From: Siniperca chuatsi
Lineage: Eukaryota; Chordata; Actinopteri; Centrarchiformes; Sinipercidae
Direction: 5' to 3'
Length of the DNA stretch: 64,000 nucleotides
Assembly: GCF_020085105.1 (NCBI RefSeq)
Contig: NC_058047.1
Span: 21,904,001-21,968,000 of the forward strand
Positions 11,801-24,905 of this stretch are shown here, one piece after another. Positions within the stretch are counted from its first letter, which is position 1. Every line of letters starts with the position of its first letter. Position numbers and translations under genes: made by a program. Below the pieces are notes generated by a model. The model was not told the origin of the DNA, did no database searches, and saw only the letters and a program-made list of their open reading frames with translations.

Positions 11801-14800
11801 ATCAAATTTTCTCAGCAGGAGGTCTTATTAGCTGCATTTCCTTCTTCTAATGTGTGTATTGGTTGCGAGTTCAAGCCTAACCCTTCATAATGTCTGTGTT
11901 GGCTTATTTATTGTCTTCGTTGGGTTTGATTGTTCTACTCATAAACTCCTGAGTGCAGTGTATTTTGGCAAGGAACTCAAATCTCAGAGGACTGAGCATC
12001 CTGAATGCATCACCAAGGAGAAATAAATGGTTCCTATGTGCAGAATCACAACACAATAGCCTAACTTTTATTTAAAAAACAAAAAGCATACGTTATGTTT
12101 ACTTTAAGTGATGATCTATCTTAATAAGTCTTTAGCCTCTGCAAACCACTGGTAAAGTCCTTTATTCAATTCCAGTCCTGTATTACAATACTGTGTTTGA
12201 ATAAAATGGCACAGTTTCCCTTTGTTTCCGACAGACGTTTGCTAATGGACAGCTGAGGCTGGAGGGAAAGCAGGAGGAGGGAAAGGGGAAGTGTCCTTTT
12301 GATCCCTTCCAGAGATACTCCTCCCTCATGGTCGGTAAGTGTCTGAGTCAGGTTTGCTGCCAAAGGGAACAAAGCACAAAATACTGCCGAACATTCAAAG
12401 TGCACCAACAGAAAAGATCAGTGTATGGTAACTGTGTGCAGATTTCACCAGCCACAAGACCTGAGCACAAAGTGCATTACAAATGTCACCCAATATCTTT
12501 GCTAGTGCCACCTGCTCACTCAACATATGTACTAATTAGTCAGAAAACGCCAGTTGGTTCAGTCCATTAGTAGGCATATAAATGAGATATTGTTCCAACT
12601 TAATATGAATAATGGATTTCCAGGAATTTCCCCTCATCTCTTGTTCCTGTACAACAGGAAATGACCTGTATTCTGCTACATCCATCAACTTCTTGGGCTC
12701 TGAGCCCGTGGTTCTGCGCAGCTCGGACTTGGCTCTTCGCACTGAGTTTAAAAGCTCCTGGCTCAGTGGTGAGTTCTTCCTCTGCAAAAACTGGCCATTG
12801 AAAGTTTTGTATAATGGTGCGCATAGTTTAGCCACACTACTTATAAATGATGCAGATGATATTTCTAGATGTCCTTTAGCAGATCAAAGTTTTTGTAATT
12901 TTCTGCACTTATCCTAAGCGCCAATTTCATGTTTTGTGATTTCAGAGCCAAACTTTGTCTACATGGACTTTGTGGGTGAGAGTTTTGATAGTTTCGATGG
13001 TGATGATGACAAGGTGTACTTGTTCTTCACTGAGAATGCCATGGAGTACGACTTCTACAGCAAAGTTGCGGTGTCTCGAGTGGCCCGTGTCTGCAAGGTA
13101 CAATTAAGTACAAAATAAAAACTCAGTCTCTGCGAGACCTTTTCAGATTTTCAGAGACATTAAAAAATGATAATGGAGTGTCATGTGTTTTTGGTAAGAG
13201 AGAGTAGGTTTAATAACATTACTGTTTGAGAATGTGCAAATTTGTGTTTGGGCTCACACTCCCTGTCTGACACAGGTCTGGTTGTTGTGGTTAAGTGGAA
13301 GATCTGCAGAATTGCACATGACAGAGCGCTCTGTCTCTGTGTTTAGGGGGATATGGGCGGCCAGCGGACACTGCAGAGGAAATGGACGTCGTTCCTGAAA
13401 GCTCGTCTGGATTGTTCCCTCCCTGAACCCAGCCTGCCCCCCATTGTCCAGGATGTCTTCCTGCTGAAGCACGAGGACTGGAGGAAGAGTGTCTTCTATG
13501 CTGTTTTCACGCCGCAGTCGTAAGTACTTCCAATCAAATCCTGTGGTTTTATGGCTTAGGGTGGGTGTTGACGTGTGGCAAGGTAGGAAGTAAGCTGAGC
13601 AGTCAATGTGGAAGAATGAAAAAGGAGTCTACATTATGTATATACAGTATATACTGTATATATGGTATTTAGAAATTTGACAGATGAGTGATTAATTCAA
13701 GATTTTTAAAAAAGTATTCTCCAATTATACAAATACAACAAACGTTTAGCAGTTTGCTTGACCTAAATGTGTGTGTTTTGGTATTTCAAGGAGCTTGTCC
13801 CAGGCATCTGCAGTATGTGCATACAGTGTGTCTGCCATTCGAGATATTTTCAATGAGGGCAAGTTTAAAACACCTGTTGCTGTGGAGACATCCCACGTCA
13901 AGTGGGTGATGTACACTGGAGAGGTGCCAGTACCCAGACCAGGAGCGGTGAGTCTAAAGACTTTGTTGCAGCCAGAAGTGATACTGGATATTAAGGCGTA
14001 CAAGGCAATTCTAAACTGAGGTTTTGTATTTCAGTGCATCAATAATGTGGCACGTAAAATGGGAATGAATCGCTCTCTGGACCTTCCTGACAAAACACTC
14101 CAGTTCATCAGGGACCGCCCCCTTATGGACGAGGCTGTTCGCCCTCTGACAGGAGGGCCGCTGCTGGTCAAGAGGGGAGCTTTGCTGACTCGGATTGTAG
14201 TGGACAGTGTACTGGCACTGGACGGACAGAGATATGCCGTCATGTTCATTGGCACTGGTAAACTATGGGATATCTGTAACAGTATAGGTGCAGTTAACCA
14301 AAATGAAAGTAGAACAGAACTGATTTTGGGGCTATAAGATAATTAGCTTCTTTGCTTAGTTTTCTGAATGAATGCTCTGGTTGATTAAACTTAAAGCCCC
14401 TAAAACATAAATAAATAAATGTCAAAGTTCAAGTTAGGTTGCTAAACTCTGATTGGTGCACAGAAATACGTGACATTACCTTTTCCCAACTGAACCCCAC
14501 CCACTTCAAACCAGTGAGAAAAACAAGGGCAAAAACATGAAATACATGTGAAAAACACAAAACTGAAAAAGCCCATTGCTCATAGTAAGAATCAGATTGA
14601 GAAAATCTGTTTCCAGGGCCTTTAATGGTAAACGTTTAAAACCACACATTTGTTTGAGTGCCTTTTAAGACACATTCAATATGAGTAATGAGAAGGTATA
14701 TTAAAGCCAGGATCTTGGTTAACAAGTGTTTGTGTAATGCGCTAATTATATGAGTATTAGATGGTCCTTTTTGTCTCCTGATAGAAAACGGTTACGTTCA

Positions 14801-16271
14801 GAAGGCTGTCAACTACGCTGGAGAGATGTTCATCATTGAGGAGATTCAACTGTATGAAAACCCTGTGCCTATTAACATCCTGCGCCTCTCATCCAGTGAG
14901 GTAACTCATAACAGGTTCAATATAGTGGCAATATGGTTTGGAGCTCATCATCCTCATCATCATCATCATCATAGGTTCTAGTTGTTTACTGGTGTTTTTC
15001 TTGGCAAATATTGTACAATAAGCTTCAGTCTGAATTTCTATTTCAATTTAAATATGTTGTCACTTAATGGGCACTAACAGACAGTAAAGAGGCTTCACTG
15101 GTAATACAGATGAAATGCTTTTGGTTTGTTAATCTGTGTGTGTTTGTGTGTGTAAACATAGGGCCAACTGTATGCAGGTTCAGAGTTTGGTGCTATCCAG
15201 ATGCCGGTCAGTAACTGCAGCCGCTTTGATGCTTGTGTGGACTGCATCCTAGCCAGGGATCCTTACTGTGCCTGGGACTTCACCACCGAGCAGTGCTCCT
15301 CAGTCCACAGCTTGTCATCCTCCTCAAATACTGCAACTCAGAGTCTGAAGGAGGGAGACGTCTCACGATGTCCTCAGCCAGGTACGTTCACTTACAGGCT
15401 GCTGTTTGCGTGCATTACTGGGAAGACTTTTTGTATGAAACAGCATCCCAACAGTCTAATTCATTAGTATGCAGTGAGACCAACCTTGTGTGTGTGTGTG
15501 TTTTTAGATCCAGTAGCAGCTGTGGACTTTACCCTAGTTCCAGAGAACAACATCCAGCTGCCCTGCCAACTCCACTCCAACTTGGCGCAGGTTCTGTGGC
15601 GTTTCTATGACCAAACACTTCACTCCAACAACAAATACTACATCTACAGTGGGGGCCTCCTCATCCTGAGTGCCTCTGAATCGGACGCTGGCCTGTACAC
15701 CTGTGACTCCACAGAGCAGATAAACGGCAGAACATATAACCGGACTGTGGCGGTTTATCAATTACAGCTCTACTCTGGCCCAGGAATGGGGGGCAGCCCT
15801 ACTCCTGGCAACGAAGTGATAAATTCCTCAGACTCTATTTACAGTTCGAATACGGCTGCACCAGGGCTGGTGCCAAACCTGGGCAATGAGGACCCGTTGT
15901 CCCCCGAGAATCAAAGCGACACTGGCAGGGTGACTCGTTTAGAAGTGGCCGTGGCTTTGCTGTCGCTGCTTTGTCTCTCCCTCATGGGGATCATATTTTG
16001 GATATGGAGTCGAGGACGTTGGGAATGCTTTAAGATTGCACAGCGCCCCAGTGAAAGCGAGGGGAAAAGGCAGTCAGCCGAATACATGCACATCCAGAAC
16101 AGAACTTCAGAGATAAAGCTCCTGCGGCCTGAGTCTGGAAGACCTTGCAGTGCCAATAATAATCACTCTGCTGTTGACTTCAAAGGGAACGGGGAGCACC
16201 ACTTCACACCTATGGCCAACATTTCAAGTCTGGACGGTCTCGGATACATAAATGATGAGTCAGAGATTTGA
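8823..16271 (+). CDS. Class 4 semaphorin, sema4e-like
   Basis: Thirteen exons join in frame to 817 codons: 8823-8931, 9233-9399, 10538-10600, 10959-11057, 12235-12334, 12658-12768, 12946-13097, 13347-13519, 13791-13947, 14035-14257, 14785-14900, 15162-15381, 15508-16271. Order: signal peptide ([20 protein letters not shown]), sema beta-propeller (about 40-505; motifs [46 protein letters not shown]), PSI cysteine knot (about 508-560; ARDPYCAW), one Ig domain (Cys583-Cys629), membrane helix 708-730, and an 87-residue cytosolic tail. This layout is that of class 4 semaphorins: membrane ligands for plexins in axon guidance and immune signalling. The tail ends ESEI, fitting a class I PDZ ligand (S-x-hydrophobic). 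The paralogue is not certain; sema4e is my best guess from fish gene content. Length is normal and nothing is broken. Confidence 0.9.
9400..10537. other. Semaphorin intron with a hAT-like element
   Basis: Intron between the exon ending KAA and the [10 protein letters not shown] exon. It contains the inverted-repeat element at 9710-10012. The open frame at 9898-10209 is not supported as coding. Confidence 0.7.
9710..10012. mobile_element. Non-autonomous hAT-like element (303 bp)
   Basis: The left end cagtggttcccaaatgtttt and the reverse complement of the right end (cagtggttcccaacctgggg) form terminal inverted repeats. The CAGTGGTTC start is typical of hAT-superfamily non-autonomous elements. 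The flanking 8-mers gattatat and gcttgaat agree at 5 of 8 positions, as expected of an old 8-bp target duplication. There is no coding capacity. Confidence 0.7.
11129..11612. mobile_element. MITE-like TIR element, copy 1 (about 484 bp)
   Basis: The left end TATTGTCAACAAATCCAATG mirrors the right end, whose reverse complement begins TATTGTAAACAAATCC, giving inverted repeats of about 40 bp. A second copy with the same ends and internal words (cactgtagtttttagcaaa, agtgcatttgttg) lies at 42560-43071. TA at both edges suggests TA-target insertion (Tc1/mariner-like). No transposase is encoded. Confidence 0.75.
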
Positions 16272-16904
16272 CTCTGCTGAGGTATAGAATTCAGTCCAAG
16301 GCCGCTAATTATCTTCTATAGGTGTACTACTGTAGAAAAGGTTTTCACATTATAAATTCTTTTCATTAGTGTCCTGTTTCTCCTTGCCAATTTCCTACAC
16401 TATCATTTCCATACATACACCACTGGCAGACTTTTCAGGATTTCTGGTGGAATTTTCACTCCAATGAATTGTTCATTTTTTATAAATGTATTTTTTTGTA
16501 TAATGGTAAATTGTGAATACACCTTGTGTAATATATTGTGTACAGCCAACACCTTTTTTTAAAAACTACTATTTATTTGTCGCAATGATGTTTTTATTTC
16601 AGCAGTTATAATACTTGTGATCTAAGTCTTGTAGGGTCAACAACAATGAACAAGTAGCAAACACTTTGACCTCTAAAGTCCAGGCACTTTTTATTTTATG
16701 GATACTACTGTTTTATAGACAACATTCATCGCTCAGAAAGCATACTGTTCAGTCTTTGGCCGTGTTAATGATTGCTTAATAGCCTGTACTACTCTTTTAT
16801 TTCTGGGTGGACTACAGATTTACTTCTGCATTTAACCATTCAAATGCCACTCATAGATGATATAGATATAGAGTGAATGCCATACCTCTATCTTCAATAA
16901 TAAA
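16272..16904 (+). other. Semaphorin 3'UTR and poly(A) signal
   Basis: About 630 bases of AT-rich sequence follow the stop and reach AATAAA at 16899-16904, the best cleavage signal in the stretch. Confidence 0.65.
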
Positions 16905-18282
16905 ACAATAAGACTGTTTCACTTCAGTAAATGTTATATCATTATTGAGTTAACTAGCGTGTCATTTGGAGGCAGAAGTGTGGGTGTATTTCTGTCAGTG
17001 AATCAACTCTTTGCATCAGAGGCACAGCAAAGATAAGAAGTTTGTTTTTTGTGTCAAACTTTGGAAAATGTAGTCCTTGTTGATAATAAAAAAACAAACC
17101 TTATTGGGAGTTTGACATGTGTCTAGCTGTCAGCAATGATTATCCTCTCTCTCACACAGCTGAGAAATGTATTTGAAAGCGATGCTGGAAGTTTAACTGA
17201 CATACTTGTCTTGTTGATATGCGCAGATTGTACGCCGGGAAAGTATCAACAAAAACACACTGACTCCAGTTACCTCAGACCTGCTTGTTTTTCAAGAAAA
17301 AGTCACAGACAAAACAAAATTACAGGAACGTAGCCTGAATCTGCGCTGTGCTTTTCACTCTGTCATTAACAAAAGCGCTCAGAGCCGCCTTAGGTTTCAT
17401 CTCAAAGTACTGTAGATATGAAAGGGTTGAAGTGGGTCTCTGCTCAATAATTCAACAGTGCAGTATAAGAAAGTTGTCATGAACTGAAATAGGGTTATAT
17501 ATTAGTCTTATCAGGTGATAAATTAATAAAATATTGCCAATGCAGTTGCATAGATTTTGCAGTTTAGAAAAAAAGTGCTTTCATGCTTAGCAGAGGAATA
17601 TTTACACCGGGGAATTAAGACAAACTACTTGCCAACTATTGTTTTCAGTTTCTTTATTCTAAAAAAAGCCAGTGGGTTTATACCGAGCTGTTTATACATT
17701 TCAGAAATCACTCCTGCTCATCAGCCCTACTTTTCCTCCCAAGATTTAATGAGGTTTCTTCTCTTACTTTTAGTTCTTGTATGTTTTTTCTGTGATGCTC
17801 ACAGGCTTTTTTTTTTTATCTCTCTCAGTTTCTTCAAACATTTCTGAATAAATCAATACTACAGCAGCTTCTCTTTGCCAGGGTGAAAGATTCTATACTG
17901 AGGGACACAGAAAACACACAGCAAAAGTGGGCACCAAAAGGGGCAACCAGACCGCAAGTGGTAGCATAAGAGGCCGCGCTTTTTAGTTTCAGCTTGTTGT
18001 AAAAGTGTTTGAAAAGCTGAACGATAATTAAGTTGTCCAAAACCACAGAGGAGCATCTTTCAGTTGATATGAAAACACAAACCAATCAAAAATATAGATG
18101 TCACCACTTTTTCATACAACAGCAATAATACTGTTTAAGAAGATCTAACCTTTAAAACATAACTATTGTAACTGGATGTGCTAACATTACTGAACACTTG
18201 ACTGGATAGCAAATTTTCACCACAAATTCCAACCATTAAATTTTCAGTCAACTAGGACAGGGACACAGTGGGAATAAGAATA
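16905..18282. other. Intergenic between semaphorin and scamp4 3' ends
   Basis: About 1.4 kb between two convergent 3' ends. AT-rich with no splice-supported exon; the short open frames are chance. I see nothing functional. Confidence 0.6.
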
Positions 18283-19830
18283 TTTATTGAAATGTTACAA
18301 TATTTAAAGGTTACTTTAAGATATATCATATTTTGTCACTTATCAAATAACAGAGAAAAATCAAAATACTGATCTTGGCAGTTGGCCATGAAGGACACTT
18401 TTGTAACAAAAGAAAAGTAAACAGTCAAACTGAGGCAGTCACCTTTTATTTCCAGTCAGTACTTCACTTAAAATAGGCTCTGACTGGATCACTGAGCCAA
18501 AATAAAATCAGTTGAACTGTTATATGGCCTGCATAAAAATCCGAATTCATTGGGTTTGATCAGATTCTTTACAGAGGTTTGTTGGAATCACAGTAAATTA
18601 GTTCATACTTAGAATATCAGACTGCATTTGAACAGACTGTGACATCATTTACACGCAAAATTTCATTTGACTGCTGACCTATTTGCAGTCATTTTTTCAG
18701 TCAGTTGTTTGTGTCAGTTTGTATTGGTCAGATGTGGTCAGTTCATCTGAAATAAAGAGAATCCTGTTCAGTCCCACACCCATGATATGCTGCATGCAAG
18801 CACACTACAGTCACTAAACACAAAAATTCAGTCTATCCAGGGAAAGAGAAAGTGACTGGAACATTGACAACAGCTGATAAGGTGCTTTCACGGCAGGGCG
18901 CTGACCACTAAAAGTAAACAGTGTAGCTTTGGAACTACAGAAACTGAGAAATACTGAGACACAGTACAAAACAACATCTACTTTGGGTGTGACTTTTTTC
19001 AGTATCAAAATAATGGAACGAGGCAAGGGTTTTGGCACATCGGTGCTCAGGATTACGCACCAACAACTTTTGAAACGTTTCCACACGTTGCTTCACTGAA
19101 GCACAAGTCCAGTTGAACAAAAAAGCAGCACTTGTTAAGGCAAAAATCAAGCAAGATATTTTTCACATGCAAAATCTATAGGCAAAATTAAGGCGCATTT
19201 CAAGAACTCACAGCCAAAGCAGGCAAGCAAGGAGATAAAAACGTATCAAAAATAAACTGAACTCCTGCCTGAACACACGTATTATACAGAGAAGAATTCC
19301 ACCAGATAAAAATCATGCAGTTTGCAGACGTTCTCTTGTTGTAAAAGACCAAAAAAAAAAAAAAAAAAAAAAAAACCTTTTCTTCAGCATACTACAATTT
19401 CTAGCATGCAGATCTGGCATATACATAAAGTAATGCTATCATAAAGGTCCATAAGGCACACGTCCTGCTATCCTCAAACAGTTCACACTCTTCTTCACTT
19501 TCCAATTGCATATTTGCAAGACTGTACATTTTCCTAAGCAAATTTCTTCTGAGCATAAAATTGTATTTCTTCCTCAGTCATTTTAATAAACTATATGTAA
19601 ACAAAGTTGAAATGGAATGGTATACCCTCTATTACAAGAGTAGGGTTTTAATGAGCTTTGGTGACAAAATTCATTGATAAAACGTTTTATAGCAATCCTG
19701 TCATTCAAAAAAAAAAAAAAAACATCTATGCATTTTGTAATGTAAGGGTATAATTATTTGGTGCTTTGAGGTGCTCCTTGTGCACCACATAAATGGCCAG
19801 CTATCTCCATCTAGAGGTGACTCTCAGCTA
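18283..19830 (-). other. scamp4: scamp4 3'UTR
   Basis: Downstream (leftward) of the scamp4 stop, the minus strand runs about 1.5 kb to an AATAAA at 18288-18283. It includes a long A run on the + strand (about 19350-19376). No coding content is supported. The exact cleavage site is inferred. Confidence 0.5.
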
Positions 19831-22800
19831 TCACCAGTGACTGTTGTCGGGATAGCTTGGCACTGCTGCAGGGTACTGGGGCAAGCTCGGGCCTTGGGCC
19901 GTCTGAGCAACAGCGTTGAACCCTGCTTCCCTCACTGGTGCACTCTTCCACATCCCGGTGCTCCACTCTTCCTGAGCGCGCTCCAAACTACCGCCGCCTC
20001 CACGGTACAGTCTGTGCACCTGCCACGTGAAAGGAAAGAGGGGAAAAAATACGTTCATAATGTGTATTTGTGTCTGTTTTCAAGCATCTGTGTGGGTTAG
20101 TATACATGAGGGACAAAAAGTAAATGCAAGTGTGTGTGTGTGTGTGTGTTTGTTTTTAGCGTATGTGTTCACTCACCTTAATGAGAACCAGTGCCATTAA
20201 AGCAGCCACCAGAGTGAAGAGCAGAGTTGTGATAAGCATCACTATAGCCGAGCCCACATTTACGCTGAAAAAAATCACTGTCGCCACCCAGCCGCTTTGA
20301 CGTGTTGGTGAGAGTGAGATGGAGTAGTACGGGTTAGTGGATCATATAGTATGCAATTAGCAAAGTGGATTTAATACAAAAATCCAAAATTACTAATGAG
20401 CCATTAAGCAGCGAGGAAACAGATGCACTGACAAACAGCATAATGGTGATCAGTGTAAAATTGACTTTACATGACACGCTGTATCATGAGTGAACAGTGT
20501 TATTATCACAAGCACATGTTCAGTTATTGGATTTAAATATACTAAAATGAAAAAATAGCTTTTTTAAAAACAAGTCTATTCAACATGGTCTCTAAAAAAG
20601 ATCAATGTGGCATTCTGAGTGTAAGAATTTAAACGTGAACACACATGATTTTATAATGACAAAGCCAGAAAAAGAGGGATATAATATATGCTGAAATAAT
20701 AGCATTTTCTAAATTAACAATTAAAAATGTAACTGCAGAATTAGGGACTGCTGATTTGTACAAATGTGAATGATTTTATACAGTTGTTTTAGAAACGTCT
20801 CTTCCAAAACAATTTTGTGAGTGACACATGTGTTGCTCAAAATCCACGGAATTTCAAAACCTCAGTGTTTAGAGTTGAACCCATGTGAAATCAATGGACA
20901 TCCCTAAGGAATGCCTCACCTAGTCTTAAGGTTATGGCTGACACCTTTCATCCCCTATTTACATTTAACATCACGAGTCTGATGGTTCAGCAAACCGCCG
21001 AGACAACGTCATATCAGAAACTCAGAAACAGACGTCAACTGGCAATTAAAAGAAATAAAAATTTAAAAAGCAGCAGATATTGTATGACTACCCAGTTCTG
21101 GTAACAACCTCATGTGTTAGCTTGATGGTTTTATTTTAGTGTTAAATCTATCTTAGCATCATAATTCCAACAGTCGTGAAAATGCAAGTGTATGATGAAA
21201 AACACGTTCTCCAGCTGCCTTGATCATTTGACATAAGCCCTCATGACCCACTCTCTGGTAAAAACTGGCAGGCAACATGCGCACAGTCTTTAAAGCTGGT
21301 TTGGTTCAACTCACCATGTTCCCCAGCCAGGGATGCCGATAGCCTGGATGACGGCGAAGACACACTGAAGGAAGAAGATGAAGAAGAAGGCCATGAAGTT
21401 GAACGAGCTATCGGCCCTATGAACATGAAAAAAAAAAAAAAAGGATACAAGGGGATGATACAGTAGAAAACAAACAAGCCAAGAGTTGCTCTATTTTTGT
21501 TGCAATGTTGCTTCCTCCTACTAGTTGTCAACATGTGAATACAATGTGGGTCTTAAAAGGAACAACTTCATACTTGCATACCAAGCAAACTATGAAAGTA
21601 CATGGAAAACCAGTAGGTACGACATGGGCTAGAACTAATCATTATTATATTAATTTTTTCCCCCAATCCTTCCCAGCATTATATAACAATAATTCCCAAT
21701 GATATAACTGAATAAATGAACGCAACATGGACCCAGGTAGGCCACAAGAAATGGATGGATGGATTAACCGATGAAAAACAATGAATTCATTTCAGCTCAT
21801 TTTAGTTTTTGTTAAATTGACACTTGCCCATTATGAGGTGATGAGCTTCCAAGCTACTGTAGCTAGCAAGTAGTGACAGTTCTTTCAATAGGCCTGATGG
21901 TGCTGACTGAAACCGTCTAAACAACCCCACTTTTAGTTGATAAGTGTGTGCCGCACAACCACAGCCCACAATTTTATAATAAACATTAACCCACACCGTT
22001 GACCTACATCTACTTCCTGTCTCTGGGCTGACAGTAGTATTTTCCACTCCTTTATTAAGAGATCACTTTCTTCCTTCTATTCTTCCTTCATTTGAATATC
22101 TAGCAGACCAAAATGTTGCTTGTTGGTCCAGCCTGACATAAATCAGTTTTCATGGATTTTTCCATACATCTTGATGGCTTTTCTCAGAGCCATGAAGTCA
22201 AGAACTTGAGAATACTTTTTGAACACTCTCTTACTTTTGAGCCACATATCAAGTATATCCCAAAAACTGCCTTCTTTCATTTACATAACATGGCCAAGAT
22301 ACGACCCATTTTATGGTCAAGAAGGCTCACCAGCGCCTCTTCTTCCTGAGGACACTGAAGAAGAACCAACTGTCCTCAGCTATCCTGGTGAACTTCTATC
22401 GCCGCACAGTAGAGAGCATCCTAACCAACTGGGAACTGCTCTGCTGCAGAGAGCAAGGCACTGGAGCGGGTGGAGAAAACTGCCCAGCGCATCACAGGGA
22501 CTCCACTTCCATCCATTGAGGACATCCAGAGGAAACGCTGTCAGGTGCCTCCAGACAAGGACCAGCAGACTGAGAAACAGATTTTTTTCCCCAGAGCTGT
22601 CTTTCTACTGAACTCTGCCCCCCGCTGATTCCACTGTCCCCTCATATTCCTTAACTTAAATGCTGCTATATTGTTTTTGCTACATGTACCACATGTTCAT
22701 TTGCACTACCGGACTATTTATTTATACATATATTGAATCATTTGCACTCCAGTACTATGTACTGAATACTGCAATAACTCAGATACTGCACTGTTAACTA

Positions 22801-24467
22801 TTTCCATAATTTCAACTGCTTTATATTCATTGCACTACTGTTCTGCCCAGTCCAATTCATTACTGTACATATCCATCAGTATACTTCTGTTTATAGTAAT
22901 GCCATCTGTATATAATGCCCATTGTACCACTTGTAAAATATTTTCATAATATTGCTCTATCCTGCACATACTTTATATCCTGCAAGTGCTTATTGCACTT
23001 CTGGTTAGACCTAAACTGCATTTCGTTGCCTTGTAGTTGTACAAGTGTAATGACAATAAAGTTGAATCTAATCTAAATTTTATTCAAATCATACGCTGAA
23101 ATCCTTGTACACGCTTTTATAACATCCACTACTGCAATGCACTTTTCTCTTGCCTACCCATGGAAGCAACAAGAGTCTTAATATGGTCTTTTAGTCCTTA
23201 CAAGATCTAAGAAGTCTGATCACAAAACACCTGTCCTGATCTCTTTGCACTGGCTACCAACACAAGTGAGGGCTGATTTCAAAGTCCTCCTTCTGTCTTA
23301 AAAAATGGATTGGCTACTTCCTACATCTCCTGTCTTACTACTCCGTATACTTCATCATGCCCTTTACGCTCTCTTGATGTTGGTTAATTAACTGCTCTTA
23401 GGTTTAACAAAAAAATATTTTGGGGGTAGAGCATTTGCTCATCAAGCTCCCCTTTTTTAAAAAAAATAAAGTCAGGCTGTGTTGAGATTTTCATATCTAG
23501 ATTTAAAACCCATCTTTTTTCTCTGTGCTATGGTCCCTCCTACTTTCACTTGAACTGGTTTCTACTGTGATAACTAGTTACCTCAATTCTGATATTGTTG
23601 CTATATGAACTTTTTAAATTTCCTAACCTCAATCCTGTTGTTATATTAACATTCCTACCTGTATGTTTTGTATTCAGCCTGTATGTGTGTGTGTATATTT
23701 ACATGTGAAGTCTCACATTTGTGTATCTGATGTTATATTTTAAACCTGAAAACTCATTGGGTGATGTACACTTTAAATAAACTGAAGTAGAAGTTGAAGT
23801 TCAGAAATGATTCTGGTTCATGAGATTTTCCAGATGGTGACTAACCTGAAGGCTTTGTAGAGTGGTCTGAACCAGCAGGTGTAACTGCAAGGGCTGAAAA
23901 GGACGAGCCAGAGTAGGGAAAAGCCAAAGTGGGTGGCATCTCCACCCCCAGCCCACCAAGCAATACATGAGATCACATTCATGCATAGTGTTCCTGAATA
24001 CACTGCAGAGGAGAGAGGACAGTGGAGACGTGGAGAGAAGGGAAACACACAGGAAGGGTAGTGATTGATTTTTTTTTAACTTAACAGTAGAGGGAAGAAT
24101 ACAACTTCTTCTTCCAAAAAATGACAAACACAAAGTTGGAAAATGTTTGTGAAAACACTCACTCATCCATAGCGTGTAGACTCTGCGCACCAACTGCTGG
24201 TAGGGTGCAGGAATTTCTTCTTCAATGTTGTGGTAAAAGCAGGGCTTTATTTTCATAAACTGGGGCAGGGGAGGAAAGTTATTCACCCGATCTGAAACAG
24301 GAAGCAAAGTGTCATCACAATATTACTGTTTCTCTTACTATATCACATTTGAGTATTTTACAACATGCCTGAATACTTGGCAGAGGAGACAGGAATGTGG
24401 GAATGTGGAGGGTCGAGTGTGGCTTTACAGAAGATAGGCAGAGACAAAAAAGTCACAAACCTGCCAT
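19831..24467 (-). CDS. scamp4: Secretory carrier-associated membrane protein 4
   Basis: Six coding exons on the minus strand: 24467-24461, 24291-24163, 24002-23846, 21416-21315, 20294-20177, 20019-19831. They join in frame to 233 residues (human SCAMP4 is 229). The start [15 protein letters not shown] lacks the NPF repeats of SCAMP1-3, as in SCAMP4 and SCAMP5. Family marks: cytosolic [13 protein letters not shown], four hydrophobic spans ([64 protein letters not shown]), the inter-helix [11 protein letters not shown] amphipathic loop, GIPGWGTCGW, and the tail [20 protein letters not shown]. The end [18 protein letters not shown] resembles SCAMP4 rather than SCAMP5. It acts in post-Golgi recycling membranes. 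The exon 3 acceptor was chosen at 24003 because it restores the residues after YTLWM. Confidence 0.93.
20295..21314. other. scamp4 intron, nothing else seen
   Basis: Intron of about 1 kb, AT-rich, with no recognisable repeat or exon. Its acceptor tract (caacacgtcaaag) is pyrimidine-poor, but the phase and the WGTC/GW protein junction support it. Confidence 0.6.
22140..23797 (+). mobile_element. Old LINE fragment, split by a second LINE
   Basis: On the strand opposite scamp4, 22140-22314 encodes a reverse-transcriptase C-terminal stretch ([20 protein letters not shown], then [16 protein letters not shown]). Similarity resumes after 23083 with a decayed region recalling [11 protein letters not shown] and a terminal tail near 23797 (gtacactttaaataaactga). 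The two halves are one non-LTR element, interrupted. Frames are broken by stops and shifts. The family is not fixed. Confidence 0.65.
22315..23076 (+). mobile_element. L2-like LINE 3' fragment, 5'-truncated, inserted in another LINE
   Basis: The segment starts in the RT C-terminus ([20 protein letters not shown], then [18 protein letters not shown]) and runs through a conserved 3'UTR to the tail atgacaataaagttgaatct. The coding part then shifts frame. It is flanked by ATTTTAT at 22308-22314 and 23077-23083, a 7-bp target-site duplication. 5' truncation is usual for LINE insertions. The tail is one I associate with fish L2 elements. Confidence 0.75.
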
Positions 24468-24905
24468 TTTGAAATCTCGGCGCTTTCCTGGATAATAAGA
24501 ATATAGTAAAAGTAAAGTAACGTTAACATGGTGCACATCCCAACTTTGGTCAAACTGTTAACTCATTTTTATACAAAAACTTGAAATTATCCAGTTTGCT
24601 TTTTAATTATACCTATGTGAAGTTATCATATCATCGTGTTCTAACAGTAACGTTAGATAGTAGCTAGAATGTGTTGTTAGGCAGCTCAACACAACGACTG
24701 AGCGTAGTGTCTCTTTATCTTACGTCGTTGCTTCATTTAACTAACTGGTTGGCAGTTGAAAAAGAGTGAAAAGACTATTACAGCTATCAAATGAACATAA
24801 AGCGTAATATAGATATGTCGATATTACCTGGATAACGTTTATCTTCTCGCGTTTCCCTCGACAACTGCAGCGATCCAGGACGTATCATACGGGATGCGCT
24901 TTTTC
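24461..24905 (-). other. scamp4: scamp4 5' exons and likely promoter edge
   Basis: A non-coding exon ends at the donor CCAG|gtaata (exon edge 24828). It is joined to the short exon 24487-24461, which has an acceptor of the form ttatccag and holds the ATG plus four more bases. The 5' limit near 24905 is a guess. GC content rises here. Confidence 0.55.

Noticed and set aside
13636-13664. TATA-rich palindrome in a semaphorin intron
   Set aside because: Simple AT-rich palindromes of this size are expected in introns; no TIR or target duplication was found.
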